NCBI GenBank assembly: GCA_023299895.1
Contig: JALZWI010000033.1
Coordinates: 1-9,647 of the forward strand
Length of the DNA: 9,647 bases
From: Arenicella sp.
GTDB taxonomy: Bacteria; Pseudomonadota; Gammaproteobacteria; Arenicellales; Arenicellaceae
Reading direction: 5' to 3'
Part shown: one piece after another, positions 1-6,970 of the stretch
Layout: the number at the start of each line of letters is the position of its first letter
Position numbering within the stretch: position 1 is the stretch's first letter
The notes under the pieces: generated by a model
Databases searched by the model: none
What the model was told of the DNA's origin: nothing
What the model saw: only the letters and a program-made list of their open reading frames with translations
Made by a program: the position numbers and the translations under genes

Positions 1-1
1 G

Positions 2-98
2 TTAACCCCTTTAGAACCGCAGTCCCGTTTTGGGGACAATCCACTCTAATTTCAAGTACTTTGTCCCCAAATCGGGACTACGGTTCTAAAGGGGTTAA
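2..98. repeat. Long inverted repeat (37-bp arms, 23-bp loop)
   Basis: The arms at 2-38 and 62-98 are reverse complements at 35 of 37 positions; the two mismatches sit at 19 and 27 of the window. The pairing stops at 1/99, so the end of the repeat is sharp. Each arm begins TTAACCCC at the outer side and ends with a TGGGGACA block at the loop side. There is no T-run after the stem, so it does not look like an intrinsic terminator. It could be a foldback or miniature transposable element, or the ends of a larger repeat family. The identity of the family is not known to me. Confidence 0.85.
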
Positions 99-600
99 GC
101 AGTAAGAAGAATAGACAATGCAAATGCGACAATGCAATGCATGTTCATCATACGTACTGGATACGACAGGCACGAGGTACGTACCTGGTATGCTATAAAA
201 GAGAGAAAAAAAACTAACTAAAAACAACACAAAAACAAATCGAAAGACAGAAAGGATTAAAAAAAACTTTCGTACCCCCCCGCAGGGGATGTGGCAGACA
301 CTAAGGACTATAGCATAAGAACGAGCGAACAAACAGCACCACAACAAGTAGTAATGTAGTAATACATACCAGGTACCAGGTACCACCTGGTTGACATATT
401 TTTTGGTTGTTGTTCGTTTTTTTGCCTTTCCTTTCTTTTTTGCCATTTTGGTGTTCTCCCTTTCATAGAATGTGTATGTCGTGGCCGTCGTTTACAGTAT
501 GATGACACGGCGGTATTGCGATGTCTACTCTGCTTACTGCAAAACAACGTACTATTTGTAGTATTTCTGCGGCGCAGTTTTTTTACCATGGAACTTGTAA
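99..600. other. Gene-less stretch with low-complexity and short palindromes
   Basis: No bacterial gene is supported here. The stretch holds A-rich low-complexity DNA (about 195-270), a 12-bp palindrome AGGTACGTACCT at 175-186, and a GGTACC-rich cluster at 367-391 in which TACCAGG is repeated. Open frames on the minus strand are short, with compositions not typical of bacterial proteins. The character is that of non-coding eukaryotic DNA. One short minus-strand segment at 387-446 might be a first exon and is listed separately. Confidence 0.55.
387..446 (-). other. Possible eukaryotic first exon (speculative)
   Basis: Reading the minus strand, an ATG at 446 sits in a good eukaryotic start context, CCAAAATGGC, with A at -3 and G at +4. 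It opens a lysine-rich 20-codon segment (MAKKKGKAKK, then TTTKK, ending YVNQ). The codon CAG at 389-387 is followed directly by GTGG, which could be a splice donor (CAG|GTGGTA). Past this point the frame turns into an odd Tyr/Phe/Val-rich sequence that would fit an intron better. No acceptor or second exon can be identified, so this is only a candidate. It could equally be a chance open frame. Confidence 0.2.
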
Positions 601-745
601 CTCTCTAGGACTGAAGAATCGGCACGGACTAGGCCCTAGCCTTCAAGGCCTGCCTGAAGTACTGTTTCTGAAGCAGGCGTGCCAGAACTGCTGCCGTTTT
701 CGTGCCTATCTTTTGCCAGGCACGCTTTCAGGCATTGAAGGCATA
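600..745. repeat. GGCA/TGCC-rich repeat block, partly inverted at 1740-1800
   Basis: The block is dense in GGC/GCC words (CTAGGCCCTAGCCTT near 628-643, GGCACGCTTTCAGGCAT near 719-734). Read in reverse complement, it shares ATGCCTGAAAGCG and an AGGCT(A)GGGCCTAG stretch with 1740-1800. This gives a weak, degenerate inverted pair that brackets about 1.2 kb. It may be the ends of a non-autonomous mobile element, but no target-site duplication could be assigned. Confidence 0.35.
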
Positions 746-1209
746 AAACAATAACGCCGTTAGTCTGGAACTCCCAAAATCAGGGGAAAGGGATTACATT
801 TTGTAGGGTCCCCCCGTAGCCTTTTTAAGTAGCCACCACACAGCGCTTGTTCGCAAAGATGTCAGGAGACACGTCAAGCAAGGCAAAACTTGCGGTGTCA
901 AGGGTATAGGGCCGAGTGTTTAACTCTAAAACCTAGTAGATGGGTGTCAGTCAAGGCTCGTGACGGCAAAAGTTGCTGTCCGTCAAGGGGTGATAATGCT
1001 GTCTCCCCCGACATCTTTGCTTGTTCGTGCTCACAGCCCCCCCTTTAGCAACGCAGATTGTTTCATGGCGTTAGCTGCATGCTGCAAGTTGTGTCTTCAT
1101 AAAATACATAGAATGTGTAACGGCGCATTCTGTCATCTGGGTTATGACAACCCAGCCGAGTACCCTCGGACGAACGTTAACACGCATTCTTTCAGGCATT
1201 TTACCTCTT
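746..1209. other. Gene-less stretch with small hairpins and degenerate repeats
   Basis: I see no gene here. GCAAAGATGTC(A)GGAGAC at 853-870 is matched in inverted orientation at 1001-1020, with a 2-nt length difference. A GGCAAAA(C/G)TTGC...GTCAAGGG unit occurs directly at about 882-904 and again at 965-990. Small hairpins include TGACGG/CCGTCA (961-966/980-985), GGGTT/AACCC (1139-1143/1149-1153) and CCGAG/CTCGG (1156-1160/1165-1169). A short open frame on the plus strand (960-1226) has no ribosome site and no recognisable domain. Repeat-derived non-coding DNA is the best description. Confidence 0.5.
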
Positions 1210-1380
1210 GCAAACGAACTAATTGATTTTAGTATAGGACTTTTCCTTACGGCTGTGAGCAGGTTTCAGGCATTTTTTGACGCCTCCAACCACTTGAAAC
1301 CAAACTACTTGAAGCTAGTATAGGGTTTGCGTTGGGGTGCTGAACAAGTTTCAAGCATTTTCGTGGCATTTTGCCCATTC
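1210..1380. repeat. Two degenerate partial copies of the downstream repeat unit
   Basis: Around 1214 and again around 1301 the sequence repeats an ACTA..TTGA....TAGTATAGG(G) word followed by AGG/GTTTCAGGCATTTT-like sequence. The second copy (CTACTTGAAGCTAGTATAGGGTTTG, split here over 1304-1328) closely resembles 1571-1595. These look like older, shorter relatives of the 180-bp units that follow. Confidence 0.45.
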
Positions 1381-1740
1381 ACACGAAACTTGATTGAAAT
1401 TACTGTAGTTTTGTTTGTCTTAAGGCGCCAAAACGTTTTCAGGCACGTCTCAGGCATTGTTCAAGGCATTTTTTAAGGCAAATGCCTTAAATAGATAGGC
1501 ATGATAAAGGCCAATTAAGGCACGTCACATATTCCCCATCTTTTTGCCTATCTCTCGTTTTTCACACAAAACTACTTGAAATTAGTACAGGGTTTGGCTT
1601 GGGGCGCCGACAAGGCTTCAGGCACGTCTCAGGCATTTTTTAAAGGCGAGTGCCTTAAATAGATAGGCCCCCTTGAGGCAAATTAAGGCACGTGAGACAT
1701 ATGCCTATCTTTTTGCCTAAATCATTTTTTTCGCCTGCGG
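1381..1740. repeat. Two-copy tandem duplication (~180 bp units) with internal hairpins
   Basis: Copy A (about 1381-1560) and copy B (about 1564-1740) share exact blocks in the same order: 21 bp at 1438-1458/1617-1637, 18 bp at 1483-1500/1651-1668, 13 bp at 1513-1525/1681-1693, and 13 bp at 1538-1550/1707-1719. Spacing between blocks differs by a few bases. Each copy has two interleaved inverted repeats, TGCCTTAA with TTAAGGCA and AGATAGGC with GCCTATCT. Copy A also has a near-perfect palindrome, TTAAGGCA-AA-TGCCTTAA, at 1473-1490. This is not a CRISPR array: there are only two units and the supposed spacers are themselves repeated. Confidence 0.7.
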
Positions 1741-2664
<924 letters not shown>

Positions 2665-2671
2665 GCTTTAA

Positions 2672-3391
2672 TTAATTGTCTTGTGCAAAGCGACCTGTTC
2701 GAATAAAACTTAAAGCGTAGTCAATCACCGTTGGTGATTTCATAATATAGGGGTGTGAATGCGGTACAGCAATAAAGTCGCTCATGCCTTCGACCTTAGT
2801 TTTTTCGAGTGACACTTTGCCGTCGTCAGGGTTGTCGAGTGACAATGACAAGATCGGGTTTATGGTTTTAGTGCCCGCGACAATCCCTACTTCAAATTCT
2901 GCTTTGCCTAAGTTGATCGGCATACTGTTGTTATCGGTGCCTAGTTGTTTGACCGCTGGACCGTTAAACATCACAAACCCAGGGATAGCTAAGTAATTGT
3001 CGACTACTTCACTGCCTTGGTTTGGTGGTGCTAGCATCACTACCCGGCCTAAATTAGGCAATTCATTCTGCTTTAAATAGTAACGCACCAAAATACCGCC
3101 TAAAGAATGAGTAATAAAATGTATTTTAGTGGCTTCTGGGCATTGCGCTAAGCCTTGCTCTATTGCCAGTGGTGCGAGCACTTCAATGGGGTGTTCACGT
3201 GATGGGTAATCGATATTAGCCACAGCAAAACCTTGCTCTTCAAAAGTATTGGCAATTTTTTGCATCGAATTAGCGGTGCGGGCTAATCCATGCAGAAAAA
3301 TGACGCATTCTTTTGCATGAACTGGTTGTGCAGACAAGTTAGTAGACAAAATAAGGCTAATTAATAGAAAAGGCTTTATGATTGAGAGCAT
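2672..3391 (-). CDS. Secreted alpha/beta-fold hydrolase (lipase-like)
   Basis: This 239-residue protein starts with a Sec signal peptide: Lys6, then a hydrophobic run at 8-20, with likely cleavage near Ala26 (VHA|KE) or Ala21. The mature part has the oxyanion-type LHG at 33-35, and the nucleophile elbow THSLGG at 94-99 with Ser96. An APPNQGSE stretch follows at 121-128. The probable acid residue is in NPDDGKVS (Asp189/Asp190) and the probable catalytic His is in PHSH (His211 or His213). This fits small triacylglycerol-lipase/PGAP1-like hydrolases acting in the periplasm or outside the cell; the substrate cannot be read from sequence. The first Gly of the usual GxSxG is Thr, which is known in this group. 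It leads a two-gene minus-strand unit with the DUF3592 gene and is divergent from the moxR operon. No clear Shine-Dalgarno precedes the ATG. Confidence 0.85.
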   Translation of the reverse strand: MLSIIKPFLLISLILSTNLSAQPVHAKECVIFLHGLARTANSMQKIANTFEEQGFAVANIDYPSREHPIEVLAPLAIEQGLAQCPEATKIHFITHSLGGILVRYYLKQNELPNLGRVVMLAPPNQGSEVVDNYLAIPGFVMFNGPAVKQLGTDNNSMPINLGKAEFEVGIVAGTKTINPILSLSLDNPDDGKVSLEKTKVEGMSDFIAVPHSHPYIMKSPTVIDYALSFIRTGRFAQDN

Positions 3392-3399
3392 ATTAAAGC

Positions 3400-3428
3400 A
3401 GTTTAACCAGTCTTTTACTTACTGTCAT
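3400..3428 (-). promoter_or_regulatory. Possible promoter for the hydrolase gene
   Basis: On the minus strand ATGACA (3428-3423) and TAAACT (3405-3400) are 17 nt apart, matching sigma-70 boxes at 5 of 6 and 4 of 6 positions. Transcription would start within a few bases of the ATG at 3391, giving an almost leaderless mRNA. That would agree with the lack of a Shine-Dalgarno. The evidence is consensus matching only. Confidence 0.3.
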
Positions 3429-3447
3429 TTACAATTAAAGAAAGCGG

Positions 3448-3475
3448 TTGAAAAAAAAATCGTTCTACCTATATT
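3448..3475 (+). promoter_or_regulatory. Probable sigma-70 promoter of the moxR/bat operon
   Basis: TTGAAA (3448-3453) and TATATT (3470-3475) are 16 nt apart, with an A-run right after the -35 box. The predicted start near 3482 leaves a leader of about 50 nt before the moxR start codon. It is the only good plus-strand match in the 139-bp divergent gap. Confidence 0.5.
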
Positions 3476-3519
3476 ACAGCTTAAGTATTTCAGTTTACCC
3501 TAATTAGACATTTGTACTC

Positions 3520-3533
3520 GGAGACTTGTTTTG
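3520..3533 (+). promoter_or_regulatory. Ribosome binding site and TTG start of moxR
   Basis: GGAG at 3520-3523 lies 7 nt before TTG at 3531. The frame is closed by a TAA at 3501-3503 and no ATG or GTG start lies in good position between. A second TTG at 3534 is the only near alternative. The encoded N-terminus from 3531 (MLTEFNALNQWL) leads directly into the normal MoxR start region, which supports this choice. Confidence 0.65.
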
Positions 3534-4487
3534 TTGACAGAATTCAATGCATTAAACCAATGGTTATCAAGCCAAATCGTTGGCCAAGAAAAACTAGTAC
3601 AGCGGTTATTAATCGCTTTATTAGCCGATGGACATTTATTAGTTGAGGGCGCTCCTGGTTTAGCTAAAACCAAAGCGATCAAAACATTGTCAGATGGCAT
3701 TGAAGGCGACTTTCAACGCATTCAATTTACTCCCGACTTATTACCATCGGATATCACTGGCACAGAGATTTATCGGCCGCAAACCAGTGATTTTGTTTTC
3801 CAAGAAGGACCAATTTTTCATAATTTAGTGTTGGCAGATGAAATTAACCGAGCGCCAGCCAAAGTCCAATCAGCGCTATTAGAAGCCATGGCCGAGCGCA
3901 CGGTCAGTGTTGGGCGTAAGACCATGCCGCTACCGCCTTTATTTTTAGTCATGGCGACGCAAAACCCGATTGAACAAGAAGGCACCTACCCATTACCTGA
4001 AGCTCAACTAGATCGTTTTTTAATGCATATCCGAATCGGTTATCCTGACATCAGTGCTGAAAAAGAGATTCTGGCATTAGCGCGCGGTGAAGCGACACAA
4101 ACGCAAGCACAGGCCCCGAGCCAAAAAATCGCGCAAGCCACGATACTTAGTGCTCGACAAGAAGTTATGCAAGTGCATATGGCTGAGACGGTCGAGGAGT
4201 ATCTTGTGCAATTAATTCTAGCTACGCGCTCACCTGAAAAATACGGCGATGACTTAGCGCAATGGATTGAGTACGGCGCTAGTCCACGTGCAACGATTGC
4301 GATTGATCGGTGTGCGCGTGCGCATGCTTGGTTAAATGAGCGTGATTTTGTATCGCCCGATGATATTCAAGCAATTGCACACGACTGCCTACGACATCGA
4401 ATTATTCTTAGTTACGAAGCAGAAGCTGATGGACATGATGTTGATCAAGTCATTACTGAACTACTCAACCGAGTCCCTGTTGCATAA
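3531..4487 (+). CDS. moxR: MoxR family AAA+ ATPase
   Basis: This is a soluble AAA+ ATPase of 318 residues, the usual MoxR length. Visible motifs are Walker A GAPGLAKT (40-47), Walker B LVLADEINRAP with Asp103-Glu104, the MoxR signature around EAMAERTVSVG (118-128), sensor 1 ATQNP (Asn145), LPEAQLDRF (155-163) with the arginine-finger candidate Arg162, and sensor 2 GASPRA (Arg253). The C-terminal lid domain spans about 205-318. MoxR proteins are thought to act as chaperone-like remodelers of VWA-domain partners, and here DUF58 and two VWA genes follow directly, so those are its likely clients. It is the first gene of the operon and uses a TTG start. DUF58 starts 3 nt after its stop. Family assignment is firm; the exact client is inference. 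Confidence 0.97.
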   Translation: MLTEFNALNQWLSSQIVGQEKLVQRLLIALLADGHLLVEGAPGLAKTKAIKTLSDGIEGDFQRIQFTPDLLPSDITGTEIYRPQTSDFVFQEGPIFHNLVLADEINRAPAKVQSALLEAMAERTVSVGRKTMPLPPLFLVMATQNPIEQEGTYPLPEAQLDRFLMHIRIGYPDISAEKEILALARGEATQTQAQAPSQKIAQATILSARQEVMQVHMAETVEEYLVQLILATRSPEKYGDDLAQWIEYGASPRATIAIDRCARAHAWLNERDFVSPDDIQAIAHDCLRHRIILSYEAEADGHDVDQVITELLNRVPVA

Positions 4488-4490
4488 AAA

Positions 4491-5447
4491 ATGAGCCTCA
4501 GAGCACAAACACACACAAAAGGACAATTAGACCAGCAAGGTATTTATACTAACCTTGCGAGTCTATTAGCGATTCGGCACTGGGCCAATGATCTTAAGTT
4601 GTTCTCTCGCCAAGCTTCTCGGAGTATGTTGCTAGGAGAAACGCGTTCGCGTTTTCGTGGGCGTGGCATGGAGTTTGAGGAAGTTCGCCCCTATCAAGCT
4701 GGCGATGATATTCGTACGATTGATTGGCGTGTCTCAGCGCGTACTGGCGGCACCTATAGCAAATTATTTTGCGAAGAACACGAGCGACCCGTGCATGTGA
4801 TCGTCGATCAGCGCAATTCATTGTTTTTTGGTTCTAATAAGCAATTTAAGTCCGTACTCGCCGCGGAAGTTGGTTGCGCGATTGCTTGGGCAGCCTTGGC
4901 TGGCAGTGATCGGATTGGCGGGCAAATTATCAGCGAATATGACGAGCGTGATATCCGTGCAAAACGCAACAAACAAGCGGTGCTAAAGTTCATTCATGGC
5001 TTAAATGAATTGAATAGTAGTTTGCCGATAGCGCAGCAACAAACCAAAACTGAGAATGCAGCTAACAATAACCTTGCTAATACACTGGAAGAATGCAGAC
5101 GTATCACTCGCCCAGGCACGGCTATATTTATTATTAGTGATTTTCATGATTTTGATGGCAACGCAGCCAAAGCCTTAAATAATCTCGGCCGCCATTCTGA
5201 TATCACCTTAATTCAAATCATTGATCCTTTAGAGCGAGAATTACCTTCAGGTAAAGTCGCTGTGAGTAATGGCGATGATCGCTTATCTGTGTCACTAAAT
5301 AGTAACCTTAAAGAAAATTATCTCGCGTTGATTGAAGATCGACAAACACAGTTACAGCAAGCAGCAATTAGAGCGCGTTCGTATTTCACTCAATTAAGCA
5401 CAGATGATTCTGCGCGCTATTGTCTAACGCGCATCTTCGGTAAATAA
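4491..5447 (+). CDS. DUF58 domain protein, VWA-like partner of MoxR
   Basis: This protein has 318 residues and no signal peptide or membrane segment, so it is probably cytoplasmic or peripheral. The DUF58 hallmark is clear: SRFRGRGMEFEEVRPYQAGD (53-72), continuing DIRTIDWRVSART (73-85). A VWA-like fold follows, with VIVDQRNS (103-110) as a degenerate metal-site motif, in which the usual DxSxS reads D106-x-R-x-S110. ISDFHDFD (215-222) is the second acidic loop. Because the first Ser is Arg, metal binding may be lost or altered. It begins 3 nt after moxR with no evident Shine-Dalgarno, so its translation is probably coupled to moxR. In Bat operons this position is always taken by a DUF58 gene, but its biochemical role is not settled. 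Confidence 0.95.
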   Translation: MSLRAQTHTKGQLDQQGIYTNLASLLAIRHWANDLKLFSRQASRSMLLGETRSRFRGRGMEFEEVRPYQAGDDIRTIDWRVSARTGGTYSKLFCEEHERPVHVIVDQRNSLFFGSNKQFKSVLAAEVGCAIAWAALAGSDRIGGQIISEYDERDIRAKRNKQAVLKFIHGLNELNSSLPIAQQQTKTENAANNNLANTLEECRRITRPGTAIFIISDFHDFDGNAAKALNNLGRHSDITLIQIIDPLERELPSGKVAVSNGDDRLSVSLNSNLKENYLALIEDRQTQLQQAAIRARSYFTQLSTDDSARYCLTRIFGK

Positions 5448-5469
5448 CGCAGGTAAATAAACGAGTAGC

Positions 5470-5985
5470 ATGCCAACCGACACCGACCAAGAACAGTTTG
5501 CTGAGCAATTAGCACAACAACTCAAAGGCATCGATCTGCCTGGATCAGTGAGTTGGTGGCCATTGGCAATTGGTTGGTGGATCATTATTGCGTTTAGTCT
5601 AGTAACAATCTCAATAGTCGTATTTAAATTACTAAAGAAGATTCAACAAAACAAATACCGCAAAACGGCCAGTGCTGAATTACAAGACGCCTTTAAACAT
5701 TGGCAACAAAGTGATGATACGTTGACTTATTTGCAATCGAGCAACGCAATATTAAAACGGGTTATTAGAAAAATTGAGCAAAACCCCAATACCTTGAGTG
5801 TGAGTAAAACTGGCAATGCTTGGAGTGAACTATTACAACACTATGCGAGCCACCCTATTCCTGATAAAACATTATCAGCCTTAAGCTTTGAATGCTATCA
5901 AGCCAAACCTAATGTTGATGTGGCTCAAGTTCATGGGCAACTTAAAACTTGGCTAAGCAGTCACAGGAGGTTACAGAATGCTTAG
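5470..5985 (+). CDS. DUF4381 single-pass membrane protein of the Bat operon
   Basis: This protein has 171 residues. A short acidic/Gln-rich N-terminus is followed by the family signature LPGSVSWWPLAIGWW (23-37), which leads into one TM helix (about 31-53). A lysine-rich KLLKKIQQNKYRK stretch (53-65) then predicts an N-out, C-in topology. The remaining 105 residues form a helical cytoplasmic domain with NAWSELLQHY near 116-125 and CYQAKP near 142-147. The function is unknown. The family is found between DUF58 and the first VWA gene in proteobacterial Bat clusters, as here. It starts 22 nt after DUF58, and its last 8 nt overlap the next gene. Confidence 0.9.
   Translation: MPTDTDQEQFAEQLAQQLKGIDLPGSVSWWPLAIGWWIIIAFSLVTISIVVFKLLKKIQQNKYRKTASAELQDAFKHWQQSDDTLTYLQSSNAILKRVIRKIEQNPNTLSVSKTGNAWSELLQHYASHPIPDKTLSALSFECYQAKPNVDVAQVHGQLKTWLSSHRRLQNA
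5965..5980 (+). promoter_or_regulatory. Strong Shine-Dalgarno of batA inside the DUF4381 gene
   Basis: AGGAGGT at 5965-5971 is a near-perfect anti-16S match and ends 6 nt before the ATG at 5978. It lies within the last codons of the DUF4381 gene and fixes the start of the VWA gene. It is the best ribosome site in the window, so this gene may be translated more strongly than its neighbours. Confidence 0.8.
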
Positions 5986-6970
5986 TTGGGAATGGCCTTG
6001 GGTATTTTTGTCGCTGCCTCTGCCTTTACTAATCAGGTGGTTATTGCCTGCCGGTGAAGCGGCGCCACAAGCCATTCGTGTACCCTTTTTTGATCAGCTG
6101 CGCGAACTGCATGAGAAGACAGAAAAATCTGCAATCAGAATGTGGCTACAAATAGCCTTGGCGATTGTGATTTGGCTGAGTTTGTTGTGTGCAGCAGCGC
6201 GTCCTACTTGGGTAGGCAACCCAGTGCCAATACCACAAGACAGTCGAGATTTAATGCTTGCTGTTGATATCTCACGTTCTATGCAAGAAAACGATATGCG
6301 TGTGAATGGTGGTTATGCAGCACGAATTGATGCGGTTAAATTTGTGGTGGGCGATTTTATTAAACAACGGGCGGGAGATCGCATTGGTTTAATTTTATTT
6401 GGTGAGCAGGCCTATCTACAAACGCCTTTAACCTTTGATACGCAGACCGTGTTTCAGCAATTAAATGAAGCTCAATTAGGCTTTGCAGGTAATGCAACCG
6501 CGATTGGTGATTCGATTGGCTTGGCCATCAAAACCTTGCGTGATCGACCAGCCGAAAGTCGAGTGCTTATTTTATTAACCGATGGTGCCAACACCGCGGG
6601 CACTGACCCCAATGAAGCAATGAAGATTGCCGATGAAGCCAATATTCGAATACATACCGTTGGTATTGGCGCACCACGCCGTGGCCGAGCGTCAGGCGAT
6701 ATTGATGAACAGCTACTCAACAATATTGCTACTCGAACTGGTGGTGAATACTTTCGCGCCCGCGACCCAAATGAACTGCAGAGCATTTACGCTGAACTGG
6801 ATCGACTTGAACCAATGCCAGAAGAGCAAACGTTTCGACCAACCATGAGCCTGAGCTATTGGCCATTAGGTTTGGCTCTTTTGTTAAGCGCCTTGATGGC
6901 ACTAGTACGTATTATCGGCTCAGGTAGTTTGCTAATACTAAAATCAAAGGCAAGTGAGGTAGGTCCATGA
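5978..6970 (+). CDS. batA: BatA-type membrane-anchored VWA domain protein
   Basis: This protein has 330 residues, normal for BatA. Two N-terminal TM helices (about 5-24 and 56-75) flank a basic loop (Arg20, Arg34, Arg42, Lys47, Lys50, Arg54). By the positive-inside rule that loop is cytoplasmic and the VWA domain periplasmic. The VWA domain (about 90-275) has a complete metal site: DISRS (97-101), Thr174 in NATAIGDS, and TDG with Asp202. A C-terminal TM lies at about 294-314, with a short basic tail. It is expected to bind a divalent metal and act in protein-protein contacts with the other Bat proteins. It overlaps DUF4381 by 8 nt and the next gene by 4 nt (ATGA). The symbol is by family and position. 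Confidence 0.93.
   Translation: MLSWEWPWVFLSLPLPLLIRWLLPAGEAAPQAIRVPFFDQLRELHEKTEKSAIRMWLQIALAIVIWLSLLCAAARPTWVGNPVPIPQDSRDLMLAVDISRSMQENDMRVNGGYAARIDAVKFVVGDFIKQRAGDRIGLILFGEQAYLQTPLTFDTQTVFQQLNEAQLGFAGNATAIGDSIGLAIKTLRDRPAESRVLILLTDGANTAGTDPNEAMKIADEANIRIHTVGIGAPRRGRASGDIDEQLLNNIATRTGGEYFRARDPNELQSIYAELDRLEPMPEEQTFRPTMSLSYWPLGLALLLSALMALVRIIGSGSLLILKSKASEVGP
6956..6970 (+). promoter_or_regulatory. Ribosome site and ATGA stop/start overlap of batA and batB
   Basis: GAGGT at 6956-6960 lies 6 nt before ATG at 6967. The TGA stop of batA (6968-6970) shares bases with this ATG, a typical arrangement for translational coupling of partners made in fixed ratio. Confidence 0.7.

Noticed and set aside
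2..98. Intrinsic terminator or replication origin
   Set aside because: The stem is much longer than a terminator, has no T-run on either side, and no iteron or DnaA-box cluster is visible.
521..754. Small plus-strand gene of 77 codons
   Set aside because: It runs through the GGCA/TGCC repeat block, and its composition comes from the repeat words; there is no Shine-Dalgarno.
960..1226. Small plus-strand gene of 88 codons
   Set aside because: It has no ribosome site, lies across hairpins and repeats, and its Cys/His-rich translation shows no family pattern.
1381..1740. CRISPR-like array
   Set aside because: There are only two long units, the spacing is irregular, the intervening sequence is itself repeated, and no cas genes are nearby.
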